A DNA stretch of 42,877 nucleotides from Pseudomonadota bacterium (GCA_023388835.1 JAEWFK010000175.1:1-42877), one strand, 5' to 3'. Shown: positions 23,189 through 32,305, counted from the first letter of the stretch. The notes: a model not told the origin generated them from the sequence alone. A program made the numbers and translations.

Positions 23189-24076
23189 TCAGGAACCGGA
23201 ACCGGCCATGGCCAGGGTTTGGCCGGCGGTTTCCACCAGTTTGCGTATCCGCAACGCGTCGCCGATACGAGAGTAGCTGCCGCTTGCATTCAGCAGCACG
23301 ATGGCCATTTCGCGATCGTCGATGCGGGTCAGCATCACCAGGCAGCGGCCGGCCTCGTTGATAAAGCCGGTCTTGGAAACCTGAATGTCCCAGTCGGCGC
23401 GTTTCACCAGCCGATTGGTATTGTTGTAGGTGAGCTTGCGACCCCGGCCCACATCAAAGACTTCGGTGTCATCGGTGGCGTAGTGGCGGATGAGACGGTG
23501 GCGGTTGGTGGCTTGCAGCAGTTTGACGAGATCTCGGGAAGTGGCCACGTTGTCGCTGGACAGCCCGGTCGGTTCGACGAAGCGACTGTGGCGCATGCCC
23601 AGTGCACGGGCCTTGTCGTTCATGGCTCGCACGAAGGCGGGCATTCCGCCCGGATAATGCCGCCCCAACGCATTGGCGGCCCGGTTCTCGGAAGACATCA
23701 GCGCCAGATGCAGCATTTCGCCGCGGGTGAGCCGGGTTCCAACGGCAAGACGCGAACGCGAATGACGCATGCGGTCGACGTCATCATCGCTGATGGTGAG
23801 CACTTCGTCCAAGGGCAGGCCGGATTCCGCGACCACCAAGGCTGTCATCAGCTTTGAAATCGACGCGATCGGCCGCAAGTCTTCACTGTTTTTTTCGTAA
23901 ACGACCGAGCCTTCGTCGATATCGAACACCAATGCGACTTCCGACCCCAACACGGCCTGGAGTGAAGACGGAGAGGCTTGGGCGTGAGCAGGCAGGAGGC
24001 TCAAGGTTCCGGTCAGGCTGAGATACAGCAGCGAGCGGCGTGCAAAACGCGAAAGAGAGGCGGGCAGAATGGGCAT
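23189..24076 (-). CDS. pbpG: D-alanyl-D-alanine endopeptidase (PbpG/PBP7-type)
   Basis: This 295-residue periplasmic penicillin-binding protein of the S11 peptidase family cleaves peptidoglycan peptide crosslinks. A Sec signal peptide (about 1-34, ending AHAQA) precedes the catalytic motifs: S72-I-S-K75 with the nucleophile Ser, S129-E130-N131, and KTG in QVSKTGFINEAG. There is no C-terminal membrane-anchoring domain as in PBP5/6, which fits PBP7. It is probably transcribed with the NRDE gene. The AT-rich stretch at 24120-24170 upstream could hold the promoter. Confidence 0.92.
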   Translation of the reverse strand: MPILPASLSRFARRSLLYLSLTGTLSLLPAHAQASPSSLQAVLGSEVALVFDIDEGSVVYEKNSEDLRPIASISKLMTALVVAESGLPLDEVLTISDDDVDRMRHSRSRLAVGTRLTRGEMLHLALMSSENRAANALGRHYPGGMPAFVRAMNDKARALGMRHSRFVEPTGLSSDNVATSRDLVKLLQATNRHRLIRHYATDDTEVFDVGRGRKLTYNNTNRLVKRADWDIQVSKTGFINEAGRCLVMLTRIDDREMAIVLLNASGSYSRIGDALRIRKLVETAGQTLAMAGSGS

Positions 24077-24164
24077 GACGGCATCGCGGCGGCAGGGATG
24101 AAGGCGATGATAGCAGAAAAAATACGAGTTATTAGTGACTTACACGCCACTCTTAATTATTTTT

Positions 24165-25454
24165 TTAAGGTGTGACCGACACGGGGAGAGGTCCGTGTCG
24201 CAAAGCCTTGCGCGCTCTCAGGAGCAGATAAGTGACGATGGACAAGTTCAGAGCATTCCAGGCGATGCCATTCATGAAGGCCGCGTCGTAGCCGCCGGTC
24301 AGATCGTATAACGCCCCGGCGACCCAGCCTCCCAACGCCATGCCTAGAAGCGTGGCCATGAGTACGGTGCCGACCCGCGCACCGGCCTGTGCCGGAGCGA
24401 AGTACTCGCGCACGATCAAGGCATAGGAAGGCACGATTCCGCCTTGGAATAGACCGAACAGACCTGAGACCAGGTAGAGCGAAGTCAGTCCGGAACTGTT
24501 CAAGAAAAGGATAAGGGCGATGCCCTGCAGCAGTGAGCCCAGCCATAGGGTACGCAGCCCGCCTATGTGGTCGGAGATCCACCCCGACACCAGTCGGCTC
24601 ACGATCCCGAAACCCAGCATCAGCGAGAGCATTTCTGCACCGCGCGCCAGGCCATACCCCATATCGCCGCAAAGCGCGACGATATGGACTTGCGGCATGG
24701 CCATGGCCACGCAACACGCCACGCCCGCCACGCTCAGCAAGCCCTGCAGCGCTCCGGGCGAAAGCCCCAGCGGACGCTCAGGGCGGGACGCCGCGATCTC
24801 GCGCAGGTGGCGGGCTCGCGAATTGCGGCGCGCCGTGGTGGCTGTGGCCACGGTGTTCGCCGGGCGGCGACGGTAGAACAGGGCAAGCGGGAGCATGGCG
24901 ATCAGGCAAAACACGCCCATGCCCACATAGGTCGCGCGCCAGCCCGCGCTTTCCATGAAATGCTGCACGACAGGAGGCCAAACCGCACCGGCCAGGTAAT
25001 TTCCGCTCATGCAGATGGCCAGGGCGATGCCGCGCCGCCGATCGAACCACTGCGCCGTGTCGGCCACCAGCGGTGCAAAGGTCGCCGCGGTGCCCAGCAT
25101 GCCTACGACCAGGCCATGCGCAAGCGTGAAACTCCAGATACCGGGAGCCGCGCCCGACAAGGCATAGCCCAGCGCCAGCGCAACAGTGCCGACCAGGATG
25201 GTGGAGGTCACGCCATGGCGGTCCGATACCCGGCCCATCAGAATGCCGCCCAGTCCGAAACCGACCATGGTCACCGTATAAGGCAGCGACGCCATGGAGC
25301 GGGACACCTCGAATTCCGCCTGAACGGCGGGCAGCATGACCGTGATGGCGTACATGCCGGAGCCGCCGAGCGTCATCAGGATGAGCGAGGCGAACAGACG
25401 CATCCATGCGTAAGGGGTTTCACGGGTCGAAATCGTGCTGCCTGCAGCGGGCAT
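24165..25454 (-). CDS. MFS transporter
   Basis: This 429-residue inner-membrane protein has about 12 predicted hydrophobic segments. The family loop between TM2 and TM3 reads GRVSDRHGV, and the equivalent second-half loop reads GWISDHIGGL. The overall pattern resembles the monocarboxylate/oxalate-formate-like MFS subgroup, but the substrate cannot be deduced. The ATG at 25454 has AGGAAAA upstream; a longer frame from 25544 overlaps the divergent ABC-fusion gene and is unlikely. The start codons of the two divergent genes are only about 50 bases apart. Confidence 0.88.
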   Translation of the reverse strand: MPAAGSTISTRETPYAWMRLFASLILMTLGGSGMYAITVMLPAVQAEFEVSRSMASLPYTVTMVGFGLGGILMGRVSDRHGVTSTILVGTVALALGYALSGAAPGIWSFTLAHGLVVGMLGTAATFAPLVADTAQWFDRRRGIALAICMSGNYLAGAVWPPVVQHFMESAGWRATYVGMGVFCLIAMLPLALFYRRRPANTVATATTARRNSRARHLREIAASRPERPLGLSPGALQGLLSVAGVACCVAMAMPQVHIVALCGDMGYGLARGAEMLSLMLGFGIVSRLVSGWISDHIGGLRTLWLGSLLQGIALILFLNSSGLTSLYLVSGLFGLFQGGIVPSYALIVREYFAPAQAGARVGTVLMATLLGMALGGWVAGALYDLTGGYDAAFMNGIAWNALNLSIVTYLLLRARKALRHGPLPVSVTP

Positions 25455-25503
25455 GTTTTGATTTTCCTGATCAAAGCGGGCATGGGGTTTGCCGCAACCC
25501 CGC

Positions 25504-28302
25504 ATGATTCTACCGAAGGCACGCCGCCGCAAGGCTTCCGGCACAGATCAAGAGCTTCCTCTTTCCGTATTTGCCCGACGCGAGCTCTTTCGCCGCGTCG
25601 GCGAAGTGCTATGGCGCTTTCGCCGGCGCGTGGCGGCAGCTTTGGTTCTGCTCATCGTCGCCAAGCTTTTTGCCGTGCTGGTGCCGGTGGCGCTCAAGCG
25701 GATAGTGGATTCGCTGGATGGTTCGCATGAAGTCCTGGTGCTGCCGGTATTCCTTCTGCTCGCCTATGCCTTGCTGCGCTTCCTTTCCGGGCTGTTCACC
25801 GAGCTTCGCGACATTGTATTTGCCAGGGTGACGCAGACTGCCGTCGCGGACTTCACCGTACGGATGTTCGATCACCTGCACAGCTTGGGTGTGCAGCATC
25901 TGGGCAGTCGCCAGACCGGCGTGTTCTCCCGGGATGTTCAGCGGGGCACCGCCGGGGTGGGCTTCCTGCTGGGCACGGCGCTCTTCACTGTTCTCCCGAC
26001 GCTGATCGAAATCATATCGGTCGTCGCCATCATGATGTCCGCTTATCATCTGGGCTTTGCGGGCATCGTCTTCCTGACTTTCGCGGTCTACGGCGTCTTC
26101 ACCGTCATTTACACAGAGCGTCGGGTGTTCTATCAGCGCCAGCTCAATGACATCGATTCAACAGCCAACGGCTATCTGGTCGACAGCCTGATGAACTATT
26201 CCTCGGTGAAGCTGCACGCCGCCGAGGCCGCGGAATCGTCCCGCCTGAGCGGCATGCTGAGCCGCTGGATAGAAGTGGGCATTCATAATCAAAGGGCGCT
26301 TTCGACCTTGCATGCCGGACAAAGCGGCATCATCGCCTTTGGCGTGGGGGCGGTCATGCTGCTTGCGGGACAGGAAGTCGTGCAAGGCAACATGGCTGTC
26401 GGCGACCTGATATTGGTAAATGCCTACATCATCCAGATCTGCCTGCCCTTGAATTCGCTGGGCTTGATGTTCCGTCAGGCACGCGAGGCCCTAATCAATG
26501 CAGAACGTATGGCCGAGCTCCTTCGCTTGCCTGCGGAAGCGCCGACCGACACGGAACAGCCGGCGCTGGCATTGCGTGCCGGCGCCGTGTGCTTCGAGGA
26601 TATCGAATTTTCCTATGAGCCCGGCCGCCAGATACTGCAGGGTGTGAGCTTCGCAATGGCGCCTGGCTCGACCGTGGCCGTTGTGGGAGGGAGCGGCTCG
26701 GGCAAGTCCACGCTCGCACGCCTGCTGTTGCGCATGTATGACGTGGATGCCGGCCGCATCATGATAGACGGGCAGGACCTGCGCGAAGTCAGCCACGCCA
26801 GCCTGCGCCGGGCCATCGGCGTTGTTCCGCAGGACGCCATGCTGTTCAACAATACCATCGCCTACAACATTGCTTACGGGCGGCCGGGCGCCACGCCGGT
26901 GGACATCATCGAGGCGGCACGGGCGGCGCGCATCCACGATCTGATCCAGAGCCTGCCGGCGCAGTACGAGACCATGGTGGGCGAACGCGGTGTGAAGCTT
27001 TCCGGCGGCGAGCGGCAACGCATCGCCATTGCCCGCGCCATTCTCAAGAATCCGCCCTTGCTCATCTTCGATGAAGCTACATCGGCGCTGGACAGCCATA
27101 CCGAGAAGGCCATCCAGGAGGAACTTGAGCAATTGTCCCAGGGCCGAACCACTCTGATCATCGCGCATCGCCTGTCCACCATCGTGGGTGCCGATCAGAT
27201 ACTCGTCATGGATCAGGGTCGCGTCATAGAGCGCGGCAGCCATCAGGCCTTGCTGCAACAGAAAGGGCGGTATGCCCAGATGTGGAATCTGCAGCGTCAG
27301 GAAAATGAACTCAACGAAATGGAGCTGCGCTTGACCGCCCAACCAGTCAATCTGGTGGCGCTGCTGGGCGGCGTCATTGATGCACTGCGCCCCTTGGCGG
27401 AAACGAACGGGATCATGTTCTATACCGTTATCGAACAGGACACCATACGCGTGACGGGTGATCCCAGCGTGTTGCAGCGCGTGCTCATCGATTTGTGTGA
27501 GAACGCCATCAGCGTGACCCCCGAAGGCGGGCGCATGGAGCTGCGCCTGGAACTGCAGGGAGACGAGGCCTGCATCCGGGTGACCGATGACCGGCTGCCC
27601 GTGCAACAGGCGGTTGAGGCGGCTGCGGCGGAAGCGGAGGCCCATGCCCTCGTGGCGACCGAAGACATTCCGCCCGGCCTGGACAAGGTGATCGACCCCT
27701 TGCGTATCGGTGCTTTGATGGAGCAGATGGGCGGTCGTCTGCTAGCCGAACGGGTGGACGGCGGGCCCGCCATGAGCTATGCAGTCTGCTTGCCGTTGCG
27801 TGCCGTGGCGCCGCTGGCCGGCCCGACGGCATCGGCCCTGGGCCCCGATGCCACAGATCTGACCGGACTGGTGATCGCCGTTGCGGATGATCGCGAAGAA
27901 GCGCGCCGGCTGGTGGGCGAGGTGCTCGAAGATGCCGGCGCCGAGGTGCGGCGCTATGACTCAGGCGATATGCTGCTGGACGCGCTGAAGGACGCATCGC
28001 AGCGCTGGCCGGACATGCTGGTGTGCGACCTGGGCCTGGGAGACCCCGACGGCTATCAGGTGATCGAGGAGATCCGGCGCATGGAAGCCCGTCATGGAAG
28101 GCGGTTGGCGCATCATATGCCGGCCATTGCCTTGTCAGGATATGGCGAACGCCGGGATCGCTTGCGCGCCCTGATGGCCGGATTCCAGATACACATCACC
28201 AAGCCGGTCGATGCCCGCGAACTGCTGGCGTCGGTGGCGGCGGTCACACCCCGGTCGCGGCCCGCGCCGTCTACTTCTGCTCCTGCTGACACTGCACGCT
28301 GA
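25504..28302 (+). CDS. Atm1-type ABC exporter fused to GHKL ATPase-like and receiver domains
   Basis: This single chain of 932 residues has four parts. (a) About 20-325: ABC exporter membrane domain; GVFSRDVQRGTAGVGFLLG and TVLPTLIEI resemble the Atm1/HMT1 branch. (b) About 355-600: ATPase with Walker A GGSGSGKST (Lys401), LSGGERQRIA (499-), Walker B LIFDEATSALDS (Asp523, Glu524) and IIAHRLST. (c) About 615-780: histidine-kinase-like GHKL module with N-box LIDLCENAISVTPEGG (Asn667) but no recognisable phospho-acceptor His and no normal DxGxG box. (d) About 785-910: complete receiver with acidic pair (VADD), phospho-Asp842 in VCDLGLGD, Ser in ALSGYG and Lys900 in ITKPVD. There is no frame break across the joins. 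A TTG start at 25489 would add five residues. The substrate is unknown. The 3' end overlaps the convergent DUF421 gene by 32 bases. Confidence 0.9.
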   Translation: MILPKARRRKASGTDQELPLSVFARRELFRRVGEVLWRFRRRVAAALVLLIVAKLFAVLVPVALKRIVDSLDGSHEVLVLPVFLLLAYALLRFLSGLFTELRDIVFARVTQTAVADFTVRMFDHLHSLGVQHLGSRQTGVFSRDVQRGTAGVGFLLGTALFTVLPTLIEIISVVAIMMSAYHLGFAGIVFLTFAVYGVFTVIYTERRVFYQRQLNDIDSTANGYLVDSLMNYSSVKLHAAEAAESSRLSGMLSRWIEVGIHNQRALSTLHAGQSGIIAFGVGAVMLLAGQEVVQGNMAVGDLILVNAYIIQICLPLNSLGLMFRQAREALINAERMAELLRLPAEAPTDTEQPALALRAGAVCFEDIEFSYEPGRQILQGVSFAMAPGSTVAVVGGSGSGKSTLARLLLRMYDVDAGRIMIDGQDLREVSHASLRRAIGVVPQDAMLFNNTIAYNIAYGRPGATPVDIIEAARAARIHDLIQSLPAQYETMVGERGVKLSGGERQRIAIARAILKNPPLLIFDEATSALDSHTEKAIQEELEQLSQGRTTLIIAHRLSTIVGADQILVMDQGRVIERGSHQALLQQKGRYAQMWNLQRQENELNEMELRLTAQPVNLVALLGGVIDALRPLAETNGIMFYTVIEQDTIRVTGDPSVLQRVLIDLCENAISVTPEGGRMELRLELQGDEACIRVTDDRLPVQQAVEAAAAEAEAHALVATEDIPPGLDKVIDPLRIGALMEQMGGRLLAERVDGGPAMSYAVCLPLRAVAPLAGPTASALGPDATDLTGLVIAVADDREEARRLVGEVLEDAGAEVRRYDSGDMLLDALKDASQRWPDMLVCDLGLGDPDGYQVIEEIRRMEARHGRRLAHHMPAIALSGYGERRDRLRALMAGFQIHITKPVDARELLASVAAVTPRSRPAPSTSAPADTAR

Positions 28303-28765
28303 AGTCGCCATTTTCTTCGATGTAGGCCCGCCGCACTTCTGACAAGTCGTTGATGCCCTTGACCCGCAGTTCGGACATAAGCTCTTCCTCAGTGATGTAT
28401 TCGCGGCGCATGGAGCGGCGTTGCAGAACGCCGTTGCGTACCAGGCAGACGCGCTCAGGGGAAAGCAAGCCGCGTGTTATCGGGAAGAAGTAGCTCACAC
28501 GGTCGATCAGCACGCTCCAGACAAAGAGCGTGGCGACCAGTACCATGCCTTCGCCCACGGATTTGTACTCGGCCGCCATGGCGTTCGAGGCGGCATCTGC
28601 AATCAATACCAGCAGCAATATGCTGGAGATCCCGAGGGAGCTCAAGTCTCGCCGGCCCGCCATCCGCAGGGCGACGAAGATGAACCAGTACATCAAGGTG
28701 CCGCGGAGGATGAGCTCGAGCGGCGCGACCTCGAATCGGAAAAGGGCATCCCACTGTACGTCCAT
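28271..28765 (-). CDS. DUF421 (YetF-like) membrane protein
   Basis: This 164-residue protein has about three N-terminal transmembrane segments (about 20-95) and a soluble C-terminal domain. The hallmarks are FIFVALRMAGRRDLSSLGISSILLLVLIADAA and the ERVCLVRNGVLQRRSMRREYITEEELMSELR segment. The family function is not established; relatives occur in spore and envelope contexts. The gene begins inside the 3' end of ugd (73-base overlap) in another frame and ends inside the convergent ABC-fusion gene, so both ends are nested in neighbours. Confidence 0.88.
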   Translation of the reverse strand: MDVQWDALFRFEVAPLELILRGTLMYWFIFVALRMAGRRDLSSLGISSILLLVLIADAASNAMAAEYKSVGEGMVLVATLFVWSVLIDRVSYFFPITRGLLSPERVCLVRNGVLQRRSMRREYITEEELMSELRVKGINDLSEVRRAYIEENGDFSVQCQQEQK

Positions 28766-30078
28766 TCCATACTCCTGTTACCAGATCCCAGATACTGCAG
28801 TCCCCAGCTTCGCAGGGACGCGCCGTCATACAAAAGATGCGGATCCAACACGGCACCTCCCGACATCTTTCCTGCAATCTCGGCCCAATCGGGAAGGCGG
28901 AACTGCGGCCATTCGGTCATGACACAAAGCAGGTCGGCCCTGTCGCAGGCCGACGCGGGGTCGGCTAGAAACGCGACGCGCGAGTGCTCCATTTGCGGAA
29001 AGCGTCGCACGGCGGGGTCATAGGCGCGCACCCACGCACCGGCGTCCAGAAGGCGGTCGATCAATCCCAAGGCGGGCGACTCTCTGATGTCGTCAGTGCC
29101 CGGTTTGAAGGATAGTCCCCAGATGGCGACGTGCCGGCCAGCAAGTCCATCGGGGAAGAAGCCTGCCACGGCGTCCGCAACGCGATCGAGTTGCTGCGTG
29201 TTGATCAGTTCCACACATTTCAGAAGGGGAGCGGGTTCGCCGTGCAGAGAGGCGATGCTGCGCAACGCGCGGACGTCCTTGGGCAAGCAGGAGCCGCCGA
29301 AACCCGGTCCCGGATGCAAATAACGGTGTCCGATACGGGGATCCGCGCCCACCACACGAAAAACGGACTGCACATCGGCGCCGCAGGCCGCGCCAATGTT
29401 CGCAAGTTCGTTGACCATGGAAATGCGGGCAGCCAGCATGGCATTGCAGGCATACTTCGCGTACTGCGCCGTGCAGACATCCAGAACGAAAAGGCGGTCT
29501 CCATCCGGATCGAAGGGGGCGTACAGTTGCTCCAGGATGTCGCCCGTCTCTGGCTCATCCACTCCGATGACGATACGGGGAGGACGACAGAAGTCTTCCA
29601 CTGCGCTGCCTTCCGCCAGGAACTCCGGGTTCGATGCCACGCGTATCTCGCTGCGCCCCGATGGGTGCCGACTGTCGAACAAGGCTTGCACGGCTTCGCA
29701 CGTGCCGGGCGGAACCGTGGACTTGATCACCACCACGCATCGATGTCTGAGTGTGTCGGCCAGGTGCTGCGCACAATGCTCAAGCGATGACAGATCGGCT
29801 TCGCCCTTCCCGTTCGATGGGGTGCCCACGGCCAGAACGATGACGGTCGCGGTCAGGCAAGCCTCATCCAGGCCGGTGGTGAAATGCAGGCAGCCCGCCG
29901 CTTGAGCTCCCGCCACCAGTTCGGGAAGGCCGGGCTCATGAAAGGGGATATCCCCTGACTTGAGAGCGGCGATCTTCTCCGGATCACTGTCGATGCAGGT
30001 TACGTCGTTGCCCACAGATGCCAGACCGGCTCCCGTTACCAGCCCGACGTAGCCGGTTCCTATGATGGCGACGTTCAT
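28693..30078 (-). CDS. ugd: UDP-glucose 6-dehydrogenase
   Basis: Ugd (461 residues) oxidises UDP-glucose twice with NAD+ to UDP-glucuronate, a precursor for exopolysaccharide and lipid A modification. The NAD-binding motif is GTGYVGLVTG at the N terminus, VASNPEFLAEGSAVEDF is conserved, Lys208 (YAKYACNAMLAARISMVNE) and Cys264 (GGSCLPKD) are catalytic, and GLSFKPGTDDIRESPA is in the C-terminal domain. The normal end seems to be near QYLGSG; the last 25 or so residues are Ser/Arg-rich and are read out of frame through the start of the DUF421 gene. The ATG at 30078 has GGAG upstream. Confidence 0.95.
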   Translation of the reverse strand: MNVAIIGTGYVGLVTGAGLASVGNDVTCIDSDPEKIAALKSGDIPFHEPGLPELVAGAQAAGCLHFTTGLDEACLTATVIVLAVGTPSNGKGEADLSSLEHCAQHLADTLRHRCVVVIKSTVPPGTCEAVQALFDSRHPSGRSEIRVASNPEFLAEGSAVEDFCRPPRIVIGVDEPETGDILEQLYAPFDPDGDRLFVLDVCTAQYAKYACNAMLAARISMVNELANIGAACGADVQSVFRVVGADPRIGHRYLHPGPGFGGSCLPKDVRALRSIASLHGEPAPLLKCVELINTQQLDRVADAVAGFFPDGLAGRHVAIWGLSFKPGTDDIRESPALGLIDRLLDAGAWVRAYDPAVRRFPQMEHSRVAFLADPASACDRADLLCVMTEWPQFRLPDWAEIAGKMSGGAVLDPHLLYDGASLRSWGLQYLGSGNRSMEWTYSGMPFSDSRSRRSSSSSAAP

Positions 30079-30204
30079 GACGGCTCCACGATTCAGTTAG
30101 CCCGGCGTTGAGCAAAACCTGTGCCCACTACGGCGGACGCCATGTACTTCGCCCCGGCGCGTGGATTGCTGCACACCTGCATCAAGGCTAACGGAGGTGT
30201 ACAT

Positions 30205-31122
30205 ATGGCCGGCGGCAGTCTGTTGCTCTTGCTGGACGATATCGCGAGCGTTATGGACGATGTGGCGTTCATGACCAAAGTGGCCGGCAAGAAGACGGTC
30301 GGCGTACTGGGAGACGACATCGCCTTGAATGCTCAGCAGGTAGGCGGAGTCATATCAGACCGTGAACTGCCTGTTGTATGGGCCGTCGCCAAAGGCTCCA
30401 TGCGCAACAAGCTCATCCTCGTGCCGGCGGCCCTCGCGATCAGTGTCGTGCTTCCTGTGGCAATTACGCCGCTCCTGATGGCCGGCGGCCTCTTCTTGTC
30501 CTACGAAGGGGCGGAGAAGGTCCTGCATAGCTTGTTTCATTCCAAGTCCTCCAGTAAGGCGGATCCGCCGCCGGAGCGGCCTTCGAAGCGCGTGGACGAG
30601 AAACAAAAGATCCAGGGCGCGATCCGGACGGATTTCATCCTTTCGGCGGAAATCATCGCCATTGCCCTGGGTACCGTTGCCGGAGCCGATTTCATCACGC
30701 AGTCGGTCGCCGTATCGCTTGTCGCAATCATCATGACGGTGGGGGTCTATGGTTTTGTCGCCGCCGTGGTCCGGATGGATGATGCGGGGCTGGCTCTGTC
30801 AAATCGCTCGGGAGTCATCGCGCCGACGCTCGGACGCGGCATACTTGCCGCCGCTCCCTACCTGATGAAAGGTCTGTCCATTGCGGGGACCGCCGCCATG
30901 TTTCTCGTCGGAGGGGGCATTCTGGTGCACGGCATACCGCGACTGGAGCATCTGCTGGCGAGCTGGACAGTAGACACGCCGGGCCACATCGGACTGCTCG
31001 AAACAGTCATGGGCGGCTTGACGCCGTTATTGTTCAATGCAGTCGTGGGCGCCGTCGCCGGCCTGGCCGTGATGGCAGTGGTCGCGGTCGCAAAACGAGT
31101 AAAGGGCGCGTGGCGGCGCTAG
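30205..31122 (+). CDS. DUF808 family membrane protein (YedI-like)
   Basis: This 305-residue inner-membrane protein resembles E. coli YedI: MAGGSLLLLLDDIASVMDDVAFMTK, then KKTVGVLGDDIALNAQQVGG, and the ISDRELPVVWAVAKGS segment. Several hydrophobic segments follow (about 75-115, 150-205, 220-300). The molecular function is unknown. The ATG at 30205 has a near-perfect GGAGGT; an upstream in-frame GTG at 30121 would add 28 atypical residues. It is divergent from ugd. Confidence 0.9.
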   Translation: MAGGSLLLLLDDIASVMDDVAFMTKVAGKKTVGVLGDDIALNAQQVGGVISDRELPVVWAVAKGSMRNKLILVPAALAISVVLPVAITPLLMAGGLFLSYEGAEKVLHSLFHSKSSSKADPPPERPSKRVDEKQKIQGAIRTDFILSAEIIAIALGTVAGADFITQSVAVSLVAIIMTVGVYGFVAAVVRMDDAGLALSNRSGVIAPTLGRGILAAAPYLMKGLSIAGTAAMFLVGGGILVHGIPRLEHLLASWTVDTPGHIGLLETVMGGLTPLLFNAVVGAVAGLAVMAVVAVAKRVKGAWRR

Positions 31123-31162
31123 GCTGCCCGGTCCGTCGAGTGGCAGTGCATTGAGAGCCGGG

Positions 31163-31190
31163 AAGAGGTCGGTAGCTGCCGCCGACTCTT
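31163..31190. terminator. possible bidirectional stem-loop between DUF808 and yicC genes
   Basis: AAGAG and TCGG (31163-31172, one bulged G) pair with CCGA and CTCTT (31182-31190). It lies in the 121-base gap between two convergent genes. No T-run is present, so this is a weak call. Confidence 0.3.
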
Positions 31191-31243
31191 GCGCCTGAAT
31201 CCGGAGTACTCCGTTGGAACCCTTCCGAAATTGTCCAGAAAGA

Positions 31244-32173
31244 TCATTCAATATTCTGCGCCTGTTCCCGCATTTGCTCGATGAGCAGTTTCAAGTCGAT
31301 GGCCGCGCGCGTCATGCTCAACGCGCCGGCCTTGGACCCGAGGGTGTTTGCTTCCCGATTCATTTCCTGAAAGAGGAAATCGAGCCGCTTGCCGGCGCTG
31401 CCGCCTTTCTTGCCGACCTTATCCTGCTTGCCCGCGCCGCCCAGTATGTGGCTGAGTTCGGCGATATGCGAACGCAGCCGGGAAAGTTCCTCGGCTACAT
31501 CGATACGCAAGGAGAAGAGCGATGTCTCCTGGGAAATCCGCGCCGACAGCTCTTCGCCGCTGATCAAGGCGAAGCCTTCCGGGCTGGCCGCGAGCAGGGC
31601 GTCTTTCAGGCGTTGCGCCAGTTTCTGCTGGTGGTCTTCCAGTATCGCGGGCAGGGCGGCGGCGACTTCCTGGACGATATGGTCCATGCCCCGGGAGCAT
31701 TCTTCCATCATCTCCGCCAGACGGTGCCCCTCGCGCTCGCGGGCGGCTTGCAGATCTCCCAGAGCCCGGCCGCCGGCGTCCATCGCCATGGCAATCCACG
31801 CGTCCGGGTCGAGTGGTTCATTGCCGCCGCCATTGCCGCCGGTCAGAAGTTCGCTCAGCCGGGGAGGTTGGACGTCTGGTATTGCTTCGCGCGCAGCGGC
31901 GAGCAGTTCCGCGATGCGGCCGACCGTCGTCATGTCCAGCATCGACGCTTCCTGGGTAAGCTTGCGGGCGAAGTTCGCCCTGATGTCGATCTTGCCCCGC
32001 GTGATCTCGCGGGATACCAGCTCGCGCAGGGCGCTCTCCAGTATGCGAAGCTCTTCCGGCAGACGAAAATTGATGTCCAGGAAGCGGCTGTTGACGCTGC
32101 GGATCTCGATTGTAAGGGAGCCGTGCTCGGATTCGGCCTTGGCCGTGCCGAAAGCGGTCATGCTGCGTATCAT
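31244..32173 (-). CDS. yicC: YicC family endoribonuclease
   Basis: This 309-residue protein belongs to the YicC family, which includes characterised endoribonucleases acting on small regulatory RNAs. The start MIRSMTAFGTAKAESEHGSLTIEIRSVNSRFLDI and the segment LRELVSREITRGKIDIRANF are diagnostic. The C-terminal DUF1732 part ends in GKRLDFLFQEMNREANTLGSK, then IDLKLLIEQMREQAQNIE. It is divergent from rph, with 132 bases between start codons. Confidence 0.94.
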   Translation of the reverse strand: MIRSMTAFGTAKAESEHGSLTIEIRSVNSRFLDINFRLPEELRILESALRELVSREITRGKIDIRANFARKLTQEASMLDMTTVGRIAELLAAAREAIPDVQPPRLSELLTGGNGGGNEPLDPDAWIAMAMDAGGRALGDLQAAREREGHRLAEMMEECSRGMDHIVQEVAAALPAILEDHQQKLAQRLKDALLAASPEGFALISGEELSARISQETSLFSLRIDVAEELSRLRSHIAELSHILGGAGKQDKVGKKGGSAGKRLDFLFQEMNREANTLGSKAGALSMTRAAIDLKLLIEQMREQAQNIE

Positions 32174-32305
32174 GGCGATGAAGTCCTGAGTGGGTGAGCC
32201 AAATGCGCTTCGGGCATGGCGGGCCTATATTGTAGGTGGTAGGGCCGGCATGATTGTACGGTCCGCATGAGAGAATCCTGAATTCGACCATATTCTGGAG
32301 TCCTC

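Noticed and set aside
24567..25730. Long plus-strand frame of 387 codons across the MFS gene and the start of the ABC fusion
   Set aside because: It is antisense to the MFS transporter, its sequence is His/Arg/Gln-rich as shadows usually are, and it overlaps two well-supported genes.
26491..27645. 384-codon minus-strand frame opposite the ABC fusion
   Set aside because: No domain can be recognised, and it is fully explained as the shadow of the exporter ATPase coding sequence.
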